8,082 bases of DNA from Acetobacteraceae bacterium. GTDB lineage: Bacteria; Pseudomonadota; Alphaproteobacteria; Acetobacterales; Acetobacteraceae. The stretch covers positions 1-8,082 of the forward strand of contig DAICYU010000160.1 of NCBI GenBank assembly GCA_027311485.1. Reading direction: 5' to 3'. The notes beneath the pieces are model-generated. The model ran no database searches. It was given only the letters and a program-made list of their open reading frames with translations, and was not told the DNA's origin. Shown here in pieces: positions 1 through 5,174 of this stretch. Every line of letters starts with the position of its first letter. Position 1 is the first letter of the stretch. The position numbers and the translations under genes are program-made.

Positions 1-726
1 GCGCTGGGGCTGCCGTTCCGGCAGGATGAGATGCCGGCGACCAGCCCGGTGCGGCTGCGAAAGCAGGACATGCGCCGCAAGTGGCGTGACCTGTGGGGCG
101 GCAGCGGCATGATCCTGGCCACCCTGGCCGTCATTGCCGTCTCGGCTCTGGCGCCTGCGGTGGCCGCTGTGCTGACATCCGGCGCGAACCCGCCGACGCT
201 GGCGGCCGACGTGATCGCGTTCGGCCCCGGCTGCGATGTCACGCCTGAGGCACCCATGTCCGGCGTGCGAGCCGAACGTGTGACATGCGGCGATGTCGCG
301 ATGGACGTGACATGGCAGGCATTCTCGCCCCGTGTCACCGCCGGCCCGGTCATGGCCGCCCGCCGCCGCCTCAGCCTGCGGACGGAGACCGAGAGCCACG
401 CCGAGGACTGGCTGGTAACGCCGGATCACGCACGCAGCCCCTGGCGGATCATGAGCTCCACCGATCCCGTGTACCTGATGGCGGTGGCGGTCTGGGTGGA
501 TGGCGTGGCGGTCCGGCCAGGATTGCCGATGCGCGCCAGGATGGCGATGGACAGCCTGCTTGGCGCGTCGCACGCCCCGATGGTCGTTACAGTGGCGCCG
601 GCTGTTGACTGGGCCGCGCAGCCGCCAGGAATATCCGCCGACCTGCGGGACCGGCTCACCGTTTTTCTGCGCGACCATCCCGACCTGCTCAACACCGTCG
701 GCGCCCTGTCCAGATTGCACCGGTAG
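1..726 (+). CDS. Membrane-anchored protein of unknown function (possibly 5'-truncated by window edge)
   Basis: I do not recognise the family. The frame is open from base 1. An ATG lies at 31, with AGGA at 23-26 as a closely spaced possible Shine-Dalgarno, giving 231 residues. The ten upstream codons have mostly G/C third positions, so the gene may equally begin outside the window. Numbered from the ATG at 31, residues 1-22 are strongly basic (about eight Arg/Lys). One hydrophobic helix follows at about 27-48, then a roughly 180-residue domain. By the positive-inside rule this domain should face the periplasm. It contains only two cysteines, Cys68 and Cys86, which could form a disulfide. A Trp/Ser/Pro-containing stretch lies at 95-100 and a hydrophobic strand at about 147-156. 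No catalytic motif was found. The stop is followed five bases later by a perfect palindrome that probably ends the transcript. Confidence 0.7.
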   Translation, partial: ALGLPFRQDEMPATSPVRLRKQDMRRKWRDLWGGSGMILATLAVIAVSALAPAVAAVLTSGANPPTLAADVIAFGPGCDVTPEAPMSGVRAERVTCGDVAMDVTWQAFSPRVTAGPVMAARRRLSLRTETESHAEDWLVTPDHARSPWRIMSSTDPVYLMAVAVWVDGVAVRPGLPMRARMAMDSLLGASHAPMVVTVAPAVDWAAQPPGISADLRDRLTVFLRDHPDLLNTVGALSRLHR

Positions 727-731
727 CCGGA

Positions 732-751
732 CACGCCGCTGCAGCGGCGTG
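732..751 (+). terminator. Perfect 20-bp palindrome after first gene, candidate terminator
   Basis: CACGCCGCTGCAGCGGCGTG is its own reverse complement. As RNA it gives an 8-bp GC-rich stem with a TGCA loop, five bases past the stop at 724-726. No T-run follows, so it is either a weak intrinsic terminator or 3' end stabiliser, or a palindromic protein-binding site upstream of the racemase-family gene. Confidence 0.4.
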
Positions 752-851
752 CTGGCCGCGTGAGTCACGCCCTGTCGGCGTTTCGATCGGCATTTCGCCA
801 GGGCTGATCACGCGCTAAGCAGCCGCTTTCGCTCGCCGGGGGTCCAGCCAC

Positions 852-1595
852 ATGAAAATCCTGTTCGCCAACCCGAACACCACGCAGGCGGTCACCGACC
901 GGATCGCCGCCGTCGCCCGCGCCGCCGCCAGCCCGGGCACCGAAATCGTCGCTGTCACCGGCCAGACCGGGGTGCCGTACATCGCCACCCGGGCCGAGGC
1001 GGCCATTGGCGGCCGTGTCGCCCTGGAGTTGCTCGCCGAGCACAGCCCCGGCTGCGACGCCGCGGTGATTGCCGCCTTCGCCGATCCTGGCGTCGGCGGC
1101 GCGCGGGAGCTTCTGTCGATCCCTGTCATCGGCATGGCCGAAGCCGCCATGCTCACCGCCTGCATGCTCGGCCGCCGCTTTTCCATCGTCACCTTCGCCA
1201 CCGCAATGGGCCCGTGGTACCGGGAGTGTGTGGATTACAACGGCCTGACCGGACGCCTCGCCAGCATACGCTGCGTCAGCGGCGGCTTCCGCGACATCAA
1301 CACCGTGCAACAGGAAAAGCAGGCTCTGCTGATCGAGGCCTGCCATCGGGCGGTGCAGGAGGATGAGGCCGATGTCGTGATTTTGGGCGGCGCGCCGCTG
1401 GCGGGCCTCGCCGCGTCGATCGCCGGGCAGGTTCCGGTGCCGTTGGTCGATGGCGTCGCGGCAGCGGTGCGTCAGGCCGAGGTGCTCGCGGCACTGCGGC
1501 CGAGCAAGGCGACGGCGGGCACCTTCCGCACGCCCGACCCGAAGGCGATCACTGGCGTGCCGGACGCGCTGGAGCGGTTGTTCACGCGACGGTAA
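852..1595 (+). CDS. Asp/Glu/hydantoin racemase superfamily protein lacking both catalytic Cys
   Basis: The 247-residue length is typical of the hydantoin/allantoin racemase branch (HyuE/HpxA-like) of the Asp/Glu racemase superfamily, a cytoplasmic fold with two related alpha/beta halves. Family features visible are N-terminal KILFANPNTT (2-11), VIAAFADPG (72-80), GMAEAAM (94-100), VVILGGAPLAG (175-185) and PLVDGV (197-202). In characterised members two cysteines about 105 residues apart act as the acid/base pair, in VIACFxDPG and LGC. Here the equivalent positions are Ala75 and Gly180, with the same 105-residue spacing. Classical two-base racemisation is therefore unlikely. The protein may be a lyase or isomerase of the same fold, or a binding protein. 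The start is ATG 852, preceded by a weak GGGGG at 838-842. No hydantoinase or carbamoylase gene is adjacent, so substrate is unknown. Family assignment is confident; function is not. Confidence 0.87.
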   Translation: MKILFANPNTTQAVTDRIAAVARAAASPGTEIVAVTGQTGVPYIATRAEAAIGGRVALELLAEHSPGCDAAVIAAFADPGVGGARELLSIPVIGMAEAAMLTACMLGRRFSIVTFATAMGPWYRECVDYNGLTGRLASIRCVSGGFRDINTVQQEKQALLIEACHRAVQEDEADVVILGGAPLAGLAASIAGQVPVPLVDGVAAAVRQAEVLAALRPSKATAGTFRTPDPKAITGVPDALERLFTRR

Positions 1596-1693
1596 CGCAC
1601 CGTCCGGCGGGCACGGCGCGAGGGGCATGCTGCACTGTGTTGCATGACGGGCGGAGTCCCGCCGAGCTGCGCCCTGCGTGGACACCGCACCCA

Positions 1694-1728
1694 GACAACA
1701 CGCCGCGCGCGGACAACACACCGCGCGC
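1694..1728. repeat. Two 17-nt direct repeats upstream of the Gly/Met-rich gene
   Basis: GACAACACgCCGCGCGC (1694-1710) and GACAACACaCCGCGCGC (1712-1728) differ at one base and lie 18 nt apart, start to start. They sit 86-120 nt before the start codon at 1814, a plausible operator position. Only two copies are present, so this is not a CRISPR. A simple local duplication is the alternative. Confidence 0.6.
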
Positions 1729-1779
1729 TTGCCGCTTCGCCGAAACCGGTGGGGATGGGTCGGACGTTCTGGCTGTCAT

Positions 1780-1794
1780 CCCGCAACATGCGGG
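1780..1794 (+). promoter_or_regulatory. Small leader hairpin just before the Shine-Dalgarno
   Basis: CCCGCA (1780-1785) and TGCGGG (1789-1794) form a 6-bp stem with an ACA loop, four bases before the Shine-Dalgarno at 1799-1807. A role in mRNA stability or ribosome access is inference. Confidence 0.3.
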
Positions 1795-1798
1795 GCAC

Positions 1799-1807
1799 AG
1801 GAAAGGA
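1799..1807 (+). promoter_or_regulatory. Shine-Dalgarno fixing the start of the Gly/Met-rich gene
   Basis: AGGAAAGGA lies six bases before ATG 1814. It selects this ATG over the in-frame ATG at 1637, because the protein from 1814 begins with a clean signal peptide. Confidence 0.75.
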
Positions 1808-1813
1808 TATCCG

Positions 1814-2308
1814 ATGTTGAACAGGACGTTTGCGACCGCCTTCGCGCTGGCCCTGGCGGTGGCGCCGTTTTCGCCGAGCATGGCGGCGGGTGGCGGCGCT
1901 GGCGGCGCTGGCGGTGCCGGTGGCGCCGGTATGGGTGCGGGCGGCATGGGCGCCGGCGGTGCTGGCGGCACCGGTTCGGCTGGCATGACGGGCGGCGCGA
2001 CAGGTTCGGGTAACATGGGCACGGGCAGCATGGGCAGCGGCAGCATGGGCGCGGGCCACATGGGAACGGGCAGCATGGGCACCGCGCCTGGTACGGGTTC
2101 CATGGCCGCCGGCCATATGGGCACTGGCATGGGCCAGGGTGGCACCATGTCGGGTTCGGCCACACCGGGCGGCATGAACACGGGGCACGCGGGCGCCGGG
2201 CTCAACCCCTCCGGGTCGCCCGGCTTCTCCGGCACCGCAGGCCGGGGCGCGATGGGCGGCACCACGGCGGGGGCCGGCAACACCACCGGGTCGACGGCGG
2301 CTCGATAA
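1814..2308 (+). CDS. Secreted Gly/Met-rich low-complexity repeat protein
   Basis: 164 residues, no recognised family. Residues 1-25 form a typical Sec signal peptide: basic Arg4, a hydrophobic core at about 5-18, and a cleavage region ending SMAA. The mature part is low complexity. About 57 of 139 residues are Gly, 14 are Met and 3 are His (82, 101, 125), with no Cys. It starts with GGA/GA repeats (26-56). Five tandem pentapeptides of the form (N/S/H)MG(T/S/A)(G/A) follow at residues 67-91, then looser GHMG and GTGSM copies and a Ser/Thr/Gly tail ending TAAR. Location should be periplasmic or extracellular. Regularly spaced Met with some His could bind Cu(I) or another soft metal, or the chain may simply be a disordered structural or matrix polypeptide; neither is shown. 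The neighbours give no clue to function. It is convergent with the propeller gene. Confidence 0.75.
   Translation: MLNRTFATAFALALAVAPFSPSMAAGGGAGGAGGAGGAGMGAGGMGAGGAGGTGSAGMTGGATGSGNMGTGSMGSGSMGAGHMGTGSMGTAPGTGSMAAGHMGTGMGQGGTMSGSATPGGMNTGHAGAGLNPSGSPGFSGTAGRGAMGGTTAGAGNTTGSTAAR
2012..2086 (+). repeat. 15-nt coding tandem repeat, five units
   Basis: Five in-frame 15-nt units sharing the core catgggc/a, with variable fourth codons, encode NMGTG, SMGSG, SMGAG, HMGTG and SMGTA. Differences between units are partly synonymous, so the array is old enough to have diverged, or is selected at the protein level. Confidence 0.75.
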
Positions 2309-2319
2309 AATCAGGCCGC

Positions 2320-2345
2320 GGTGGCGGGCAGGCGTGGACGCCACC
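2320..2345. terminator. Candidate bidirectional hairpin between convergent genes
   Basis: GGTGGCG (2320-2326) pairs with CGCCACC (2339-2345) around a 12-nt loop that itself contains part of a second small inverted repeat (GGCGT 2331-2335 with ACGCC 2338-2342). It occupies most of the 64-nt gap between the stops at 2308 and 2373, so it could end both transcripts. No T-tract is present, so this is a weak call. Confidence 0.3.
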
Positions 2346-2372
2346 CGTCACCGTCTACTTGTCCCGTGCTTG

Positions 2373-3545
2373 TCAGGGCCACGCAGTGGCGAACGACGCC
2401 GGCCCGGCGTCCTTGATCGGCAATGCCGCGCCGCGGCTCAGATGGCGCCCATCCCAGCGGAACACGTCGATGGTGCGGTCCTGCATGCTCTGCACCATCA
2501 CCGTCTTGCCGTCGCGGGAGAAGGCGACACCCTCTATCCATCCGCCGGTCGGGGCCTCCGCGACCTTGCGTAGCGTGTGCCCATCAACCGCATACAGCCC
2601 GAGCAGGCCATGATCCGCATGGAACGGAAAGGATGCCGGCTTGGTGGTGCCGTTCTCGGCGCCAATTGCCAGGAACCGTCCGTCCGGTGAGAACTTCATC
2701 GGCTCCGGCCCGCTCGGAACACCGAAAACGCCGACGGTCCGGAATGGCCTGGAGGTCAGGTCGATCAGGCTGACCGAGTCCGCATCGCCGTCGCCGCGTC
2801 CCATGTTGGACACCGCGGCCAGGGTATGGGCGGCGTTGATGTCGATGGTGTAGGGGCCCAGCCCGGTGGTGATCGGCCGTGGGTCGACGGTGACGTTGCT
2901 GCCGTCGATATGCAGCACGTTCACCATGTTGTCGCCGGTGCGACTGAGCAGCACGGTATGGTCATCGACGAACACCACCGCGCTGGGTAGTGACTTGTCG
3001 GTTCCGATCTGCACCTTGCCCGCCGGGGTCAGCCGCTTGTCCTTCACGGTGAACACCGACACGCTGCCCTCGGCGCGGTTGGCGATCAGGGCCAGCGTGC
3101 CGTTGGGGGAGACGCGCACCTGTGTCGCGCCGGCGCCGGCGGTCAGGCTCTGCACCACCTTGGGCGGCGTGCTGGTCAGGTCGAATACCGACACGCGGTC
3201 ATCCGCTGACAGGCCGGACTTGGCGGCCGGGTCGGCCTTGGTGGCGGCGGTGACGATGCCCCAGCTTTCATCCTTGCTGATCCAGATCGCCCCCGGCGGG
3301 CCGACGACGCTGCCGGGTGCCTCGAACGTCGCCCTGATCCGCGGCGGATAGCGCCCGACGTCGATCACCGTGACCGTATCCGGTGCGGGCTTGTCCGGCG
3401 CGACGATCGTCTTGTGTTCATCCATCACCGAATGCGCATCGTTTGAGGACAGGACGACATCGGCCCGGGCGGTGGCGGACATGACGGCGGCGGGTATGGC
3501 CGTGGCCGCCGCGGCGGCCAGCAGAAGGGCAGGGAGACGCGGCAC
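2373..3545 (-). CDS. Exported seven-bladed beta-propeller protein (YncE/lactonase-like)
   Basis: 390 residues from a GTG start, chosen because GAGGAA lies five bases upstream. Residues 1-28 are a Sec signal peptide ending SATARA. The rest shows repeated beta-propeller blades with (S/R)xDG or SPNG turns followed by (D)xVxVxD strands: 56-64 DTVTVIDVG, 89-124, 145-167 (VSPNGT..SVSVFTV), 192-214, 236-265, 285-322 (FSPDGRFLAIG) and 342-366 (FSRDGKTVMVQ..IDVFRW). That is about seven blades, with the first strand and the C-terminus probably closing the ring. This matches YncE/YVTN-type or 6-phosphogluconolactonase-like propellers, which are often periplasmic. I see no heme, quinone or confident metal site, so it may be a binding or scaffold protein; lactonase activity is only a possibility. 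Transcription is divergent from the lipoprotein gene, and a highly self-complementary block lies just upstream (3581-3633). Confidence 0.85.
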   Translation of the reverse strand: MPRLPALLLAAAAATAIPAAVMSATARADVVLSSNDAHSVMDEHKTIVAPDKPAPDTVTVIDVGRYPPRIRATFEAPGSVVGPPGAIWISKDESWGIVTAATKADPAAKSGLSADDRVSVFDLTSTPPKVVQSLTAGAGATQVRVSPNGTLALIANRAEGSVSVFTVKDKRLTPAGKVQIGTDKSLPSAVVFVDDHTVLLSRTGDNMVNVLHIDGSNVTVDPRPITTGLGPYTIDINAAHTLAAVSNMGRGDGDADSVSLIDLTSRPFRTVGVFGVPSGPEPMKFSPDGRFLAIGAENGTTKPASFPFHADHGLLGLYAVDGHTLRKVAEAPTGGWIEGVAFSRDGKTVMVQSMQDRTIDVFRWDGRHLSRGAALPIKDAGPASFATAWP

Positions 3546-3550
3546 TTCGT

Positions 3551-3556
3551 TTCCTC
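3551..3556 (-). promoter_or_regulatory. Shine-Dalgarno supporting a GTG start
   Basis: On the minus strand GAGGAA lies five bases before GTG 3545-3543. It is the main support for a non-ATG start and for keeping the full signal peptide. Confidence 0.7.
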
Positions 3557-3580
3557 GGACGTGTTGTTAGGCACGCAGTC

Positions 3581-3633
3581 TGTCACCCGCCGCCCGAGGC
3601 GGCAAACGCCGGTTGCATGACGGCCGGGTGACA
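3581..3633 (-). promoter_or_regulatory. Nested inverted repeats, possible structured leader or operator of the propeller gene
   Basis: TGTCACCCG (3581-3589) and CGGGTGACA (3625-3633) are perfect 9-bp arms. Between them are a 5-bp hairpin with a CGA loop (3590-3602) that abuts the first arm and a 4-bp hairpin (3608-3611 with 3621-3624) that abuts the second. Together they would fold as a three-way junction. On the minus strand it ends 35 nt before the GTG start at 3545. I do not recognise it as a known riboswitch class. A dimeric repressor site is the simpler alternative. Confidence 0.35.
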
Positions 3634-3762
3634 TGATCCGTGGCGCATCCTGTCCACGAGTTGCCCCAACCGGCGGCCGAACGATGCGTCCGTGCCGGCA
3701 ATCGCGCCGCCAACCTGCCCGCGCCGAAGCTTTGTGTTCACCTGGCGTTTGATTTTGTGCAC

Positions 3763-3768
3763 TATGAA
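3763..3768 (+). promoter_or_regulatory. Weak candidate -10 element for the lipoprotein gene
   Basis: TATGAA sits in the most AT-rich part of the divergent region and would place transcription start near 3775, just before the long imperfect stem at 3776-3842. No good TTGACA-like -35 stands 16-18 nt upstream, so this is weak. Confidence 0.2.
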
Positions 3769-3775
3769 TGCAACC

Positions 3776-3842
3776 GGTTCGATGGCGGCCGGTGTCGAGA
3801 CTGCGACACGATGATCAAAGCCGGTTTTCCGCCGGCCGAACC
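3776..3842 (+). promoter_or_regulatory. Long imperfect stem-loop upstream of the lipoprotein gene
   Basis: Four successive paired segments can stack: GGTTCG 3776-3781 with CGAACC 3837-3842; GGCGG 3784-3788 with CCGCC 3829-3833; CCGG 3789-3792 with CCGG 3821-3824; and TGTCG 3793-3797 with CGACA 3804-3808. About 20 pairs form with small bulges and one single-stranded stretch (3809-3820). It lies 92 nt before ATG 3935. High GC raises the chance background, so a regulatory role is only inferred. Confidence 0.3.
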
Positions 3843-3934
3843 AGCGGGCGCGGCCGCGCAACAGTTCTTGAGTGGCAAGCGCTTCGCGGGCATTGTCCGC
3901 CGCGTTTGCGATTCCTTTGGGGGAGCCCCGTTTG

Positions 3935-4552
3935 ATGCGGCATGTTGCCTTGCTCAGTCTTGTTCTGGCGTTGAGCGGCTGCGGTTACCATACGTGGTGG
4001 AATCCGCCCCTTACGGGGGGCTACAACCCCAACCTCCCAAAGGCCGACAGCGAGAACATACAGCGCGTCGAAGGACACATGACCGATGCGCAGCCGCTGA
4101 CGACCGAGCCGGGCGACATCTGGCCCGGGCCGCTCGCGCCGCCGCCGACGCTGCAGGATCTGGAGAAATCCGGCGGCATGGCGTCGCAGCCGGAGATGCC
4201 GGTGCCCGGCTCACCCATGAACCGGGGGACCGCGCCGCCGATGCTGTCGCCGAACCCCAGCACCGGCAGTTCGACCGTGCCGGGCAATGCGCAGCCGGGC
4301 CTGCAAACGCCGCAGCCGGCGCAGCCGCCCACCAGCTATGCCGCGCCGCCCGCCGCCCCGCCGCAGCGTGGCCAGACCGGCAAGGTCATCCAGACGCCGG
4401 GCGGACCGGCCGTGACAACCGGCGGCACGTCGGGCTACCAGACCAGCACCTCACCCGGTGGCGGGCAATCGATCATCGTGCCGAACGGCAATGGCACCAG
4501 CACGGTGATTCATTCCGACGGCCGGGTCGAAACCATTCCAACCCCACAGTAG
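3935..4552 (+). CDS. Pro/Gly/Ser/Thr-rich lipoprotein of unknown function
   Basis: 205 residues from ATG 3935. Residues 1-16, MRHVALLSLVLALSGC, are a textbook lipoprotein signal with lipobox LSGC, so Cys16 is predicted to be lipidated. Gly at +2 favours sorting to the outer membrane. An in-frame ATG at 3872 would bury this signal behind 21 residues. ATG 3935 has GGGGGAG nine bases upstream, so I prefer it. A Tyr/Trp/Asn-rich patch follows the Cys (about 17-36: YHTWW, GGYNPNLP), then an acidic stretch, then a long disordered Pro/Gln/Ala linker (about 85-165). The C-terminus is Gly/Ser/Thr-rich with a short strand-rich end (about 177-201: SIIVPNGNG, TVIHSDGRVETI). The conserved-looking N-terminus reminds me of uncharacterised Acetobacteraceae lipoproteins, from memory only. 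moaD begins 18 bases after the stop, so the two may be co-transcribed. Confidence 0.8.
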   Translation: MRHVALLSLVLALSGCGYHTWWNPPLTGGYNPNLPKADSENIQRVEGHMTDAQPLTTEPGDIWPGPLAPPPTLQDLEKSGGMASQPEMPVPGSPMNRGTAPPMLSPNPSTGSSTVPGNAQPGLQTPQPAQPPTSYAAPPAAPPQRGQTGKVIQTPGGPAVTTGGTSGYQTSTSPGGGQSIIVPNGNGTSTVIHSDGRVETIPTPQ

Positions 4553-4570
4553 GGCGCCCATATCCCTCGC

Positions 4571-4834
4571 ATGACCGGATCTGTGACAGTTCTTTATTTT
4601 GCCTGGCTGCGTGAACAGGTCGGTGCGCGAAGCGAAACGCTGGTGCTGCCCGACGGTGTCGCTACCGTCGGTCAACTGATCGACGTGCTTGCCGCCCGGG
4701 GGGCGGGTTTCGCAACGGCCTTCCAGAAGCGTGCCTCCATCCGCTGCGCCGTGAACCAGGAATTCGCCGACCCTGGGCAGCGTATTCAGCCAGGCGATGA
4801 GGTCGCTTTCTTCCCGCCCGTTACCGGCGGCTGA
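4571..4834 (+). CDS. moaD: Molybdopterin synthase sulfur carrier subunit MoaD
   Basis: 87 residues, a usual MoaD length, with a ubiquitin-like beta-grasp fold. Visible marks are N-terminal VTVLYFAWLRE (5-15), a helix at about 33-43 (VGQLIDVLAAR), VNQE (61-64), and the C-terminal block GDEVAFFPPVTGG (75-87). The terminal Gly-Gly is adenylylated by MoeB-type enzymes and then carries the thiocarboxylate. This thiocarboxylate donates sulfur to cyclic pyranopterin monophosphate within the MoaD-MoaE heterotetramer to make molybdopterin. Start ATG 4571 has no good Shine-Dalgarno. GTG 4583 is an alternative that would begin at the first strand. The usual partner moaE does not follow: a strong hairpin and an AT-richer gap come instead. 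moaE should be encoded elsewhere. Confidence 0.93.
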   Translation: MTGSVTVLYFAWLREQVGARSETLVLPDGVATVGQLIDVLAARGAGFATAFQKRASIRCAVNQEFADPGQRIQPGDEVAFFPPVTGG

Positions 4835-4844
4835 CCCGCGTGCC

Positions 4845-4865
4845 GCGTGCGCCCCCGGCGCGCGC
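4845..4865 (+). terminator. Strong GC hairpin after moaD
   Basis: GCGTGCGCC (4845-4853) pairs with GGCGCGCGC (4857-4865) around a CCC loop: nine pairs, one of them G-U. It starts 10 bases after the moaD stop. Only TT follows rather than a full T-tract, so termination may be partial. It is the best hairpin in the window and marks the end of the lipoprotein-moaD unit. Confidence 0.5.
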
Positions 4866-5085
4866 TTGCCGGCTCACCACCGGTCACATGCCCACTGTCG
4901 GTGATGCACGTCGTTACCTTGCCGTGCCCTAGCGAAGCGGCGGTTTCAATGTTGCGCTGCACAAACGTGCCACACCACACGAAAATACATCCCTCGACCC
5001 GCCACTCACAGGTATTTGAGTGCGCTTATTTGCCCAATTCCAGTCTTCAGCATGGCTGGCTTGTTGGTTGGTCAAGGCGGATATC

Positions 5086-5091
5086 TTGACA
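5086..5091 (+). promoter_or_regulatory. Perfect TTGACA -35 hexamer, candidate promoter for the 62-residue gene
   Basis: TTGACA matches the sigma-70 -35 consensus in an AT-richer stretch, 83 nt before ATG 5175. At 15-18 nt downstream there is only a poor -10 (ATGACA at 5107-5112, or GACACG at 5109-5114). TATGGT at 5141 is a better -10 but lacks a partner. The promoter call is tentative. Confidence 0.3.
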
Positions 5092-5160
5092 AACTGCCGT
5101 GACTGGATGACACGGGCGGGATTCGTAGGGGCCATGCTTGTATGGTAACCAGACAGGGGC

Positions 5161-5166
5161 AGGAGG
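5161..5166 (+). promoter_or_regulatory. Consensus Shine-Dalgarno deciding the start of the small gene
   Basis: AGGAGG (within AGGAGGAG, 5161-5168) lies eight bases before ATG 5175. This selects 5175 rather than the in-frame ATG at 5142, and is the strongest ribosome-binding site in the window. Confidence 0.8.
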
Positions 5167-5174
5167 AGACGACG

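Larger units (their letters stand above)
3546..3934. other. 389-nt divergent intergenic region
   Basis: No convincing gene lies here: the reading frames have no usable Shine-Dalgarno and an odd Cys/Arg-rich composition. It holds the nested inverted repeats at 3581-3633, an AT-richer patch at about 3730-3770 that may contain a promoter, and a long imperfect stem at 3776-3842. It separates the leftward propeller gene from the rightward lipoprotein gene, so it should carry both promoters. Confidence 0.6.
4835..5174. other. 340-nt AT-richer intergenic region
   Basis: No gene is supported here. By direct count the 60-nt lines starting at 4921, 4981 and 5041 are about 62%, 48% and 52% G+C, well below the flanking genes. 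It contains the moaD hairpin (4845-4865), a 6-bp hairpin CACTCA/TGAGTG (5003-5008 with 5017-5022), and a perfect TTGACA at 5086-5091. The base composition fits a promoter/leader for the small gene at 5175, a small-RNA locus, or a remnant of acquired DNA. I cannot distinguish these by eye. Confidence 0.5.

Noticed and set aside
765..1721. 318-residue minus-strand reading frame
   Set aside because: It lies opposite the racemase-family gene, has Arg/Ala/His-rich low-quality composition and no family signature. It is a shadow of high-GC codon use.
1694..1728. Possible CRISPR from the direct repeats
   Set aside because: Only two copies of 17 nt with a single-base spacer. No array, no cas gene.
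1637..1813. 59-residue N-terminal extension of the Gly/Met-rich protein
   Set aside because: The signal peptide and a strong Shine-Dalgarno place the start at 1814. The extension would translate the direct repeats as NTPRADNTPRA and hide the signal peptide.
1472..2344. 290- and 234-residue minus-strand reading frames rich in Pro/Met/Ala
   Set aside because: They are opposite the Gly/Met-rich gene; their repeats are the antisense of its tandem codons. No signal peptide or ribosome-binding site supports them.
2866..3351. 161-residue plus-strand reading frame
   Set aside because: Opposite the propeller gene and without a ribosome-binding site or recognised domain. The propeller blades on the other strand are clear.
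3872..3934. 21-residue upstream extension of the lipoprotein
   Set aside because: It would place the lipoprotein signal internally. ATG 3935 gives the standard signal peptide length.
3640..4614. 324-residue plus-strand reading frame
   Set aside because: It overlaps the lipoprotein in another frame and is Cys/Arg/Ala-rich without domain signal. The lipobox and signal peptide in the other frame are decisive.
5142..5174. Upstream start for the 62-residue protein
   Set aside because: ATG 5175 has the consensus AGGAGG at the right spacing, and the AGGAGG would lie inside the coding sequence if 5142 were used.
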